DNA from: Acidobacteriota bacterium
Lineage (GTDB): Bacteria > Acidobacteriota > Blastocatellia > RBC074
Direction of reading: 5' to 3'
DNA length: 9,766 bases
Assembly: GCA_013140935.1 (NCBI GenBank)
Contig: JABFSD010001111.1
Location: forward strand, 1-9,766
The position numbers were made by a program, and so were the translations under genes. This document shows, in pieces, positions 1 through 6,183 of this stretch. The notes under the pieces are model-generated. The model was not told the origin of the DNA and did no database searches. It was given only the letters and a program-made list of their open reading frames with translations. The first letter of the stretch is position 1; every line of letters begins with the position of its first letter.

Positions 1-46
1 CCTCAGCCCATCGCAGGGCATAAGTCTTGCAATAAATTTCCGCAGT
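1..46. other. Left-edge leader of the ABC ATPase gene
   Basis: Only 46 bases precede the first start codon. The reading frame of the ABC ATPase stays open to the left edge, so an earlier start outside the window cannot be excluded. A second frame ends at TAA 21-23 and could be the last codons of an upstream gene, for example a permease partner, but six codons are too few to identify it. I see no clear Shine-Dalgarno sequence before ATG 47. Confidence 0.3.
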
Positions 47-928
47 ATGAACACAACACCTGCGATTGAATTTCGCCACGTTACGATTGCGTTTGACGAT
101 GTGACGGTGTTGCGCGATGTGAGTTTCACGTTGGCGCAAAATGAAATGATGCTGGTCACGGGCGCGTCGGCTTCGGGCAAGTCCGTCTTGGTGCGGCTGG
201 CGATGGGGATGTTGCAGCCTGATGCGGGGCAGGTCTTCGTGCAAGGCCGCGAGGTCAGCGCGATGGAAGACGACGAGTTGCTCAATTTGCGCAGCCAGTT
301 GCTGGGCATGGTCTTTCAAGACGAAGCCCTGTTCACCGCACTGAACGTTTATGACAATACGGCGTATCGGCTGGTCGAACACGGTTGGCCCGAAGACAAG
401 ACCGAGGCGGCGGTGCGCGAGATACTCACTTTCGTAGGGCTGGAAAAGGACATGCAAAAAATGGTGGCCGAGCTTTCGGGCGGGATGAAGCGCCGTTTGG
501 AATTCGCGCGAGCCTTTGTCGGCTGGCCGCCGATTATGTTGTTTGACGAACCTACGACGGGACTCGATCCGCTGAACGCGCGGCTGATGCGCGATTTGAT
601 TTTGCACGCGCGTGACTTTCATCAGATGTCTGCGCTCGTCGTCACCAAAGCGATGAACGAGATTCCTTATCTGATTCAGCATTACGCCGCGCGCGATGAC
701 GCGGGCGAGATCGTCATTCGTGAAGCCGACGCCGAACGCGCAAGGCATACGCGCATCATGGTGTTAGACAAAGGCGAGATTGTGTTGCTGGGCGATTACG
801 ATGAGTTCAGCCACAGCAAGCTGAAAGCCGTCACGCAATTGCTGCACCCGCAACCGAGCGCGGTGAATCCAGACTTTCATCCGGCTGACCCGTGGGACAA
901 ACACAACCAGGGCCAACACTTGTTATAA
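47..928 (+). CDS. ABC transporter ATP-binding protein, MlaF/Mkl-like
   Basis: This is a cytoplasmic nucleotide-binding subunit of an ABC transporter. Visible motifs are Walker A GASASGKS (residues 39-46), the Q-loop Gln91, the signature LSGGM (143-147), Walker B IMLFDE (163-168, catalytic Glu168) and the D-loop TTGLDP just after it. The style is closest to the MlaF/Mkl family, which energises lipid or mce-linked transport between membranes. At 293 residues it is slightly longer than usual because of an acidic insert around residues 213-234 and a C-terminal tail. The H-loop, normally VTH or SH, reads VVTKAMNE with Lys201 where the switch His is expected. No permease or mce gene is seen in the window; partners could lie upstream. 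GC content is clearly higher than in the next gene, so it probably belongs to the backbone rather than to the downstream system. The ABC call is firm; the MlaF assignment is tentative. Confidence 0.9.
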   Translation: MNTTPAIEFRHVTIAFDDVTVLRDVSFTLAQNEMMLVTGASASGKSVLVRLAMGMLQPDAGQVFVQGREVSAMEDDELLNLRSQLLGMVFQDEALFTALNVYDNTAYRLVEHGWPEDKTEAAVREILTFVGLEKDMQKMVAELSGGMKRRLEFARAFVGWPPIMLFDEPTTGLDPLNARLMRDLILHARDFHQMSALVVTKAMNEIPYLIQHYAARDDAGEIVIREADAERARHTRIMVLDKGEIVLLGDYDEFSHSKLKAVTQLLHPQPSAVNPDFHPADPWDKHNQGQHLL

Positions 929-952
929 GGCGACCCTCTAACGCTATCGCCT
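928..952 (+). terminator. Possible weak stem-loop after the ABC gene
   Basis: AGGCGA (928-933) can pair with TCGCCT (947-952) across a 13-base loop directly after the ABC stop codon. The stem is only 6 bp and the nearest T-run (962-965) lies 10 bases away, so it is not a convincing intrinsic terminator. It may mark the boundary between the ABC gene and the next transcription unit. Confidence 0.25.
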
Positions 953-963
953 CAGCTTCCATT

Positions 964-993
964 TTGTAACACCGCGCGTTGTTATTGTCAGAA
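964..993 (+). promoter_or_regulatory. Shared upstream block, copy 1 (before the zinc-ribbon RDD gene)
   Basis: The block contains TTGTAAC (964-970), CC (972-973), CGTT (977-980), TTAT (982-985) and CAGAA (989-993). A second copy at 3236-3265 matches at 22 of 30 positions with no gap. It ends 14 bases before ATG 1008, and the last bases merge with the likely ribosome site GAAAGG (991-996). TGTAAC resembles some ECF sigma -35 elements and CGTT/TTAT could contribute to a -10. However, TGTAAC to CGTT is much closer than a normal -35/-10 pair, so an operator is equally possible. AAC (968-970) and GTT (978-980) form a small inverted repeat. Confidence 0.6.
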
Positions 994-1007
994 AGGCAGT
1001 AAGACGT

Positions 1008-1847
1008 ATGAATCAAAATATGCTGCACCAACTTATATTCCCAAAACTCTCTTTTTCAAATTTCCGTTTACAAGAATCAGAGAGGCGACTTAACAAAGGG
1101 CGATGCAGTGATTGTGATAGTCGTGTTGATACCGACAGTCGTTTTTGCACTGATTGCGGGGCTTCCGTTCAGATGTCGGGAATACTGGTTATTTGGCCCA
1201 AAGCACGACCATCTTTAATACGAAGATTGCAAGCAGAGTTACTCGACCGACTAGCTCCCTTCTCACTGGCTTTTATTATCGCAATGCCGCTAACGCTGGT
1301 GAGTTTACGTTATTTTTTTTGGTTATTCGCTGGGGTGTTATTTGGTTGGCACTTACTGCGCGATTGTTCACCACAAAGACGTAGCTTGGGGAAATGGTGG
1401 AAAGGATTATGCGTTGTTACGACAACCGGTCAGCAGCTTTGCAATAGGCGGCAAGCGATGTTTAGGCGATTGCCAGGAGCGCTTTGCCAGATGGGTTATG
1501 TGTTAGGAAGCGCAAGCTTATTTGCTCGGTTTACTCACTGGGAAAGGCTTTCACAAACGATTGCCGCACCCTGGCCTGAAATTGCGTATTCCAGTCATTT
1601 CATCCCCCTATTGTTGTTGATACCGTTGGTTTACGACTCAATTTCGGTTGCTTCTTTGTTAATTACCCCTGACGCTCGACGCTGTGAAGATTATTTGCTG
1701 GGCACGCAAGTTATTCTCGAAGAAGCCTACGTCCGTGATCAACGAGCCTGTAACTATTGCGAGCAACTCATGGCCAAAAAAGCTGTTTTTTGCCCTCACT
1801 GCGGAAAAGCTAATGAAATAGTAGTTTCTGACCAAAGTACAAATTAA
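1008..1847 (+). CDS. RDD-like membrane protein with N- and C-terminal zinc ribbons
   Basis: This 279-residue protein has a four-cysteine zinc ribbon at each end: Cys33, 36, 47 and 50, then Cys248, 251, 262 and 265. Both have the same CxxC-x10-CxxC spacing. Between them is a membrane core with hydrophobic segments near 83-100, 102-117, 160-175 and 198-218. The core resembles the RDD family: SLGKWWKGLCVV (127-138) matches the usual GKxxxGLxVV loop, and EDYLLGTQVI (227-236) matches the usual HDxLAGTxVV. The Arg/Asp residues that name the family are only partly kept. RDD proteins are membrane proteins, some linked to ion transport, and zinc ribbons often mediate nucleic-acid or protein contacts, so a membrane-anchored sensor or adaptor is plausible (inference). 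ATG 1008 follows GAAAGG at 991-996; ATG 1020 is an alternative start. Only 13 bases separate it from the RT-like gene, so the two are probably one operon. Its AT-rich coding sequence contrasts with the preceding ABC gene. Confidence 0.75.
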   Translation: MNQNMLHQLIFPKLSFSNFRLQESERRLNKGRCSDCDSRVDTDSRFCTDCGASVQMSGILVIWPKARPSLIRRLQAELLDRLAPFSLAFIIAMPLTLVSLRYFFWLFAGVLFGWHLLRDCSPQRRSLGKWWKGLCVVTTTGQQLCNRRQAMFRRLPGALCQMGYVLGSASLFARFTHWERLSQTIAAPWPEIAYSSHFIPLLLLIPLVYDSISVASLLITPDARRCEDYLLGTQVILEEAYVRDQRACNYCEQLMAKKAVFCPHCGKANEIVVSDQSTN

Positions 1848-1860
1848 CGAAGAGAGGAAT

Positions 1861-3171
1861 ATGAAAATTCATCAAGTTAGCTATGAACAAGTCTGCGACC
1901 CGCTTTTTCTCGCCGATGCCTGGATTGATGCTTGTGAACAAGCCCCCGCTGAAGGCATCGCCCATAACGTATTGCTCTATTACGAGCGATTCCTGAAATT
2001 CAATCTGGAAGATTTGGCGCAACGGTTAAGCAATAACCGTTTTATATTCGCCCTGCCGTTACGGCTCAATGACAGCCACACCCTCGAAACCGCCGTGGTT
2101 GAATTTGAAGACTTGATTGTGCGCCAAGCCTTGCACAACTTATTTTCACGGAGCCTGCCGCCATCACTTTCGGCTGGCTCTAGCACGCGCCGACAACATG
2201 TGGAACATGCCGTAGCGCGCATACTTGCTGACAGAGCTAATGGTGCTAATTTGTTGATCAGCGCGGAAATCACTCACCAACCGGAGACGTTTTCTCACTT
2301 ATTAGCCTCGTGGTTCAATGCTACGCCTCTGGCAGACAAACGATTGCGGCAACTGGTTTATCACCTGATTGGGAGCAACCATGAAGCGTCCGATGCCGTT
2401 TGGTCTGCTAAGTCGCACTCACGGCAGGATAGCTGGAAGCTGGTGCAAGGCACTACAACTCGACCATTACAAACGCCCACTACCTATTCCTTGCGTAGGC
2501 GATCGCCGGGACAAGAGGAAAATTCTGTCTGGTCTCAGCAAGTCAAACCCGCCATCTGGCAGTTCGGAAGAGACGCCCTGATGACGGCTTTAAGTACTTC
2601 GACATTGGCCTGGGCATCGGGAACTCCTCCGCGCCAGCTTTTCACCAAGAAGTCGTTGGCTGCCACCGGAGCCTGCCTTCTCGGCAGTGCCGCCCTTTCT
2701 ACTGTGGCTAAAGCTGTTGGGGAAAAAGTCGCCCCTTCCAACTCCGACAAAAAGAGTTGGCCTAACGACCCGCTCATTTCATTGCTCGCCGAACTCGCTT
2801 TGCAAGATTTTGACAAGATTATGGCAGACACCGGCTTCCCAATCGTACGGCGGCAAAATCAATTCGCCTTTGCCGTACGCAACGGCACTGCGGCACGTCC
2901 TATCTTGCAAGCAGTGACGAATCAGTTGAGCAAATTCGGTATGTTCATGGACGCGGGGACAACTTTCGCGCGGCGTTTCGATCAAGGCGTAACGTTATTC
3001 GGTTACCGTTTCCACAAAGACTTGATCGCCGCCGAACCCCTATCGGTGATGGAAAGCACATTCCCCGATCCAGTTCTTGTTACAGATACCTTTGAAGGTT
3101 TTGTGCCCTCGCTTAAAGCGAGTCTTCAGGCGGAAGTCAACCACGCTCAACTTTTACTGAGCCAAGCATAG
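1861..3171 (+). CDS. Catalytically dead reverse-transcriptase-like protein with a large palm insertion
   Basis: I read this 436-residue protein as an RT fold related to group II-intron or Cas1-associated RTs. The expected motif order can be followed. A fingers helix (about 39-60) is followed by VEFEDLIVRQAL (80-91), which corresponds to the usual PTxxDRIVQxAL. SSTRRQHVEHAV (107-118) matches FRPxRSxHxAV. NLLISAEITH (130-139) fits motif A, with Glu136 in place of the first catalytic Asp. DPLISLLAELALQDFDKIM (303-321) fits the SPLLANxYLxxxD part of motif B. FPIVRRQNQFAFAV (326-339) fits motif C, where the YADD box has become Arg331-Gln-Asn-Gln334. DAGTTFARRFDQ (364-375) and GVTLFGYRF (376-384) match the PEKTxxxxFDEGxxFLGYRF motif, with Thr367 replacing Lys. 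All metal-binding Asp residues are lost, so DNA synthesis is very unlikely; a nucleic-acid-binding or scaffold role is inferred. Residues about 172-302 form an insertion much longer than usual, with a hydrophobic Ala/Leu/Gly stretch near 265-286. The start follows AGAGAGGA at 1851-1858. Assignment is by eye and needs structural confirmation. Confidence 0.7.
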   Translation: MKIHQVSYEQVCDPLFLADAWIDACEQAPAEGIAHNVLLYYERFLKFNLEDLAQRLSNNRFIFALPLRLNDSHTLETAVVEFEDLIVRQALHNLFSRSLPPSLSAGSSTRRQHVEHAVARILADRANGANLLISAEITHQPETFSHLLASWFNATPLADKRLRQLVYHLIGSNHEASDAVWSAKSHSRQDSWKLVQGTTTRPLQTPTTYSLRRRSPGQEENSVWSQQVKPAIWQFGRDALMTALSTSTLAWASGTPPRQLFTKKSLAATGACLLGSAALSTVAKAVGEKVAPSNSDKKSWPNDPLISLLAELALQDFDKIMADTGFPIVRRQNQFAFAVRNGTAARPILQAVTNQLSKFGMFMDAGTTFARRFDQGVTLFGYRFHKDLIAAEPLSVMESTFPDPVLVTDTFEGFVPSLKASLQAEVNHAQLLLSQA

Positions 3172-3235
3172 CAAATGGCTTGAAACGCAATTTCCCCACC
3201 CGCCGCATTCGCTTTTTGAGATTGCTGGGTCGCAC

Positions 3236-3265
3236 TTGTAACGCCCTACGTTATTATGTGCAGAA
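3236..3265 (+). promoter_or_regulatory. Shared upstream block, copy 2 (before the sigma factor gene)
   Basis: This is the partner of the block at 964-993: TTGTAAC (3236-3242), CC (3244-3245), CGTT (3249-3252), TTAT (3254-3257) and CAGAA (3261-3265), in identical register. The block ends 9 bases before the strong ribosome site and 23 bases before the GTG start. Within it, TAACG (3239-3243) and CGTTA (3249-3253) form a perfect 5-bp inverted repeat with a 5-base centre, which suits a dimeric regulator. If it is a promoter, the sigma factor may drive its own transcription, as many alternative sigma factors do. Flanking sequence in the 117-base gap is not conserved between the two sites. Confidence 0.6.
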
Positions 3266-3274
3266 TATTTAGAA

Positions 3275-3280
3275 AGGAGG
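3275..3280 (+). promoter_or_regulatory. Strong ribosome binding site fixing the GTG start of the sigma gene
   Basis: AGGAGG lies 8 bases before GTG 3289. The frame also contains an ATG at 3256, but that codon lies inside the conserved upstream block and before this ribosome site, so it is unlikely to be used. TTG 3292 is a less likely alternative. Confidence 0.8.
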
Positions 3281-3288
3281 TGCTTCAC

Positions 3289-3963
3289 GTGTTGCAATCC
3301 GACCCAGCGATCTCGCCAGCGTCTTATGTCGCTACAACGACAACGCACCCCGCCATCTCAGTTGCCCTTTTGGCTGATTTGGCGGTGCGACTGTCGAACT
3401 TTGATGAAGACGCCGCGCAGGACTTCCTGCTTCACTTTGAAAAACCCCTCCGCAATCTTTTTCTTCGCGGCGGTATTCCCGCCCACGAAGTGGAAGACTT
3501 GGCTTGTGTCTGTATTGAAAAGGCGATACTCAACATTCGCCAATATCACCCTCTCCCCGGTAAGAGCTTCGCCGACTGGGTTTTCATGATCGCTTATAAC
3601 CGGCTAAAGGATTGGGCCAGACGTAAAGCTACCCGGCCACAAACTGACCTTTCGCTCGAAGACATCCCCCCGAACAAATTGGTGGCTTTCGACGTGGCAC
3701 CCGATGTGCCAAACGATGAAGAAAGCGAAATGGAGTCTCCTTCGGTAACGGCACAAGCCGTACAGGACGCCTTGTCCCGGCTCTCGCCTACCGATCAGGA
3801 AATCATCCGGCTCCGGTACTTTGATTACGTTACCGACAATGCGGAACTCGCCCAACGTCTGGACATCAAAGTCAACGCCGCCAAAACGCGCCTTTCACGA
3901 GCGATGCATAAACTCAAACCGCTGTTGATGGAAGACCCCCGTATTAAACTAACTAAACATTAA
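3289..3963 (+). CDS. Sigma-70 family RNA polymerase sigma factor, ECF-like
   Basis: The 224-residue product (counted from GTG 3289) has the two-domain layout of small alternative sigma factors. Sigma-2 spans about 45-113: FLLHFEKPLRNLFLRGG, then VEDLACVCIEKAI and a promoter-melting helix including SFADWVFMIAYNRLKDWARR (93-112). An acidic linker (about 135-150) leads to sigma-4 at about 156-210: DALSRLSPTDQEIIRLRYF (160-178), then the -35-binding helix-turn-helix ELAQRLDIKVNAAKTRLSRA (186-205). It directs RNA polymerase to a dedicated promoter set. GTG is chosen as the start because AGGAGG sits 8 bases upstream. A candidate regulatory block (3236-3265) precedes it and recurs before the zinc-ribbon gene, suggesting autoregulation and control of that unit. 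No standard membrane or zinc-type anti-sigma gene follows; the next gene, 22 bases downstream, is of unknown family. Confidence 0.9.
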   Translation: MLQSDPAISPASYVATTTTHPAISVALLADLAVRLSNFDEDAAQDFLLHFEKPLRNLFLRGGIPAHEVEDLACVCIEKAILNIRQYHPLPGKSFADWVFMIAYNRLKDWARRKATRPQTDLSLEDIPPNKLVAFDVAPDVPNDEESEMESPSVTAQAVQDALSRLSPTDQEIIRLRYFDYVTDNAELAQRLDIKVNAAKTRLSRAMHKLKPLLMEDPRIKLTKH

Positions 3964-3985
3964 AGGCTGGGAAGAAAAAGCAATT

Positions 3986-4591
3986 ATGAGCATTAACGAA
4001 GATATTCTTTCACCTCCACAATTTAACGACGATCACGAATGGCCCGTCTGGCTGGATGATAAGCTGCGAATGGCTGCCGCTTATCAGGCTTTCACTTACG
4101 ACGGTGCCCCGGCGGCGTCGCCGGAATTCCATGCGCGTAGCCAGCAAGCAGTTACAGCCGCACTCGCGCAGGCCAAAATGAGCGCCGAGCACGTACGCCA
4201 CAGTGAAAACTTTGCGCCACTAGCGTTGAACAACTACTTGGCTGAATTAGCGCGTGCAGCGAATGTTTCGCCAGCCTTCGAGCTACCTAGCCATGACCGA
4301 CCGCAGATTGGTACAGCCTATGCCTTCGGACAATTGGCAAAATCAATTGGCATGAGCTTAAAGCAGACGTTGGCTCATCTGCGAATCGGTTTCGCTCAAC
4401 AGTGCGGTTTGCAAGGTGAGTTACAGGCATTGTTGGCACACCAGCGTTCTCAAAGATTTAATCGTAACCTGTTGGAAGCCTATGCCACGGCGCTCACGCA
4501 ACTTGAGAAAAAGTGCGATCCGGCAAGCTGGCGGGAATTCAAACAAATCGAGCACGAAGTCTGTGCCGCTTACTTAGAAAATAACGACTGA
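3986..4591 (+). CDS. Hypothetical 201-residue soluble protein after the sigma factor
   Basis: I do not recognise the family. The protein looks soluble and mainly helical, with no signal peptide, membrane segment or cysteine cluster. The N-terminus is acidic and tryptophan-containing (EWPVWLDD, 18-25), followed by an Ala/Gln-rich helix around 50-68. Residues 113-136, AFGQLAKSIGMSLKQTLAHL and onward, have the spacing of a helix-turn-helix or other small helical bundle, but I would not call DNA binding from this. The C-terminal part (about 150-198) is charged and helical. It starts 22 bases after the sigma stop, with a modest GGGAAG ribosome site at 3969-3974. Position suggests a sigma partner such as an anti-sigma or adaptor (inference only). 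A gene for a conventional anti-sigma would usually show a transmembrane helix or a HxxxCxxC motif, and neither is present. Confidence 0.6.
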   Translation: MSINEDILSPPQFNDDHEWPVWLDDKLRMAAAYQAFTYDGAPAASPEFHARSQQAVTAALAQAKMSAEHVRHSENFAPLALNNYLAELARAANVSPAFELPSHDRPQIGTAYAFGQLAKSIGMSLKQTLAHLRIGFAQQCGLQGELQALLAHQRSQRFNRNLLEAYATALTQLEKKCDPASWREFKQIEHEVCAAYLENND

Positions 4592-4612
4592 AGCGAATAG
4601 TGGCGTAAGAAC

Positions 4613-6166
4613 ATGAGTCAGCAAACTTCTTCGATCGGACAATTGATTGACCACTTGTCGCACGGCTGGAAAGCGGATTACAGCGGGCTGACGTCGGAAT
4701 TTACCCAACTTTGGCAAGAGAAACTCAATGCCAAAGTCGAGAGTCAGGTAAGCGGTAAAAACAGCCTGCGCTTTATTTCTGATCTGAGTGAGATTCGCTT
4801 GCGCGGTATGAACGATGTGCCTTGTCTGCTCACTGCCGGTGATGGGGCCGAAGACTTGCGCGATTTCTGGCGTAAGTCGGCGGGTTTAGGACGCCTGCCA
4901 TTGGTTATTGCGCTCTCTGAACATGCCTATCGGCAAGCTGAATACCTCATCACGGATGCGCGCGGCTTGTTGCTGTCAAGCATACAAACCAAACAATTAC
5001 TCACTGCGGCTAGCTCACGAGAATTTTTAATCAAACAATTGAATCGGCAGATTCCCAAACAGCGGCTGATTCCTTTCGACTTTCTGCGCCCGGCAGAAGG
5101 CGGAATGTTTTTCGGGCGTGGATCGGAATTAAGTCGCTTGCTGCTCGAAGACCAAACCAGTTTCGCCATCGCCGGGCCGGGCAAGGTCGGCAAATCTTCG
5201 TTGATTAAGCATTACCAGCGACAAGCCATCCGCAAACGCGACCCCCGTGGTTCTTATCGTTATTACATTGATTTTTATGATTGTCAGGATACTTCGCCGG
5301 ATGGTGTAGCACGATTCTTTGCGATGAAAATTGACCCGTCCAAAAAAAGCAGCCGAATGCTGGCGAGCGGCTTGCTTGATTTCATGAAGTATCAGGCTTT
5401 TTGCCACGGGGGCGCACTCGATTTGCTGCTGGACGAGGTTGACGAGGTATGCCACGGCAAAGCGTTTTATCTGTTGGGTGAAGCCGCCAAGGAGGGCTAT
5501 TGCCGACTTGTGCTGGGTGGTAAGGGCATGCTCTTACAGACTATGTTAAGTGATAAATCACCCTTACGTAGTCGTCTGGAACTCATCAAGCTCGAACCGC
5601 TTGATCCTGACTCCGCGCGGCAATTATTTCTGGAACCACTTCAATGTTTGGAATTAAAGATCAGCGATGAAGGCGGGTTGATTAAACGCATTTTTAGCAT
5701 GACTGGACGTTTGCCTCACCTGTTGCAGTTGTTTGGCAAGAAACTGGCTACTCTGGCGATTGAGGGAAATATTTCAGAGATCACCGCGCAACATGTCGAA
5801 ACGCTCAAGTGGGATTTCAGCGTCGCACAGATGTTCACTGATCCATTATTACGTTTAGCCGACGCCGAAGCGCGGTTACTTGGTTTATTGCTTATCAAAG
5901 ACAGTCGCCACGAGTTTTCCGTTCCTGTCATTCAACAACTGGCTGCGCCTGAAAACCTGCCCAGTGACTTACGTAAGATAACTAAACTTTGTAACGATCT
6001 GGTCATTAGCAACGTACTTTCTTGGTGTGGAGGAAAATACTGCGTCGCCAATGAATCGCTCTATAGCTATGCCAGCAATTTAGGATTGCTCGCAGACGAG
6101 GCGCTCGACGAAGCACGTATGGCAGTACGTAAACAAAATGAATTATTTCCACTAGCCGTTTATTAA
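4613..6166 (+). CDS. STAND/AAA-type P-loop ATPase with an N-terminal accessory domain
   Basis: The 517-residue protein carries an intact nucleotide-binding module. The lead-in MFFGRGSELSRLL (165-177) is typical of STAND and archaeal-type AAA ATPases. Walker A is GPGKVGKS (188-195), Walker B is LDLLLDEVDE (269-278, with Asp274 and Glu275), and LVLGGKG (299-305) sits where a sensor-1 strand is expected. A helical and probably winged-helix region follows (about 330-517). GRLPHLLQLFGKKLA is the usual post-ATPase segment of this class. Residues 1-160 form a separate domain with alternating strands and helices (PCLLTAG, LPLVIAL, RGLLLSS) that I cannot name; in such proteins this position often holds an effector or adaptor domain. 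These ATPases commonly act as signal-driven switches. It lies 21 bases after the hypothetical gene and 17 bases before the kinase gene, whose N-terminus resembles it in layout. Family is confident; role is inferred. Confidence 0.8.
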   Translation: MSQQTSSIGQLIDHLSHGWKADYSGLTSEFTQLWQEKLNAKVESQVSGKNSLRFISDLSEIRLRGMNDVPCLLTAGDGAEDLRDFWRKSAGLGRLPLVIALSEHAYRQAEYLITDARGLLLSSIQTKQLLTAASSREFLIKQLNRQIPKQRLIPFDFLRPAEGGMFFGRGSELSRLLLEDQTSFAIAGPGKVGKSSLIKHYQRQAIRKRDPRGSYRYYIDFYDCQDTSPDGVARFFAMKIDPSKKSSRMLASGLLDFMKYQAFCHGGALDLLLDEVDEVCHGKAFYLLGEAAKEGYCRLVLGGKGMLLQTMLSDKSPLRSRLELIKLEPLDPDSARQLFLEPLQCLELKISDEGGLIKRIFSMTGRLPHLLQLFGKKLATLAIEGNISEITAQHVETLKWDFSVAQMFTDPLLRLADAEARLLGLLLIKDSRHEFSVPVIQQLAAPENLPSDLRKITKLCNDLVISNVLSWCGGKYCVANESLYSYASNLGLLADEALDEARMAVRKQNELFPLAVY

Positions 6167-6183
6167 CCGAGTTGAGGCTTGTT

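Noticed and set aside
964..993. Ordinary sigma-70 promoter
   Set aside because: TTGTAA and TTAT are only about 12 bases apart, too close for a standard -35/-10 pair, and no conserved -35 is seen at the proper distance upstream of TTAT.
831..1031. Reverse-strand open frame across the gap after the ABC gene
   Set aside because: It overlaps the end of the ABC gene and the start of the zinc-ribbon gene, has no recognisable protein features, and would run antisense through the shared regulatory block. The other antisense and out-of-frame open stretches in the window were dropped for the same kind of reason.
1861..3171. Active retron, group II intron or diversity-generating retroelement
   Set aside because: The catalytic Asp residues are absent, I see no structured msr/msd-like or intron domain V-like sequence nearby, and there is no template/variable repeat pair in the window.
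3160..3180. AGCCA/TGGCT stem-loop overlapping the stop of the RT-like gene as a terminator
   Set aside because: The stem is only 5 bp with an 11-base loop and no following T-tract, so it is within what chance would produce.
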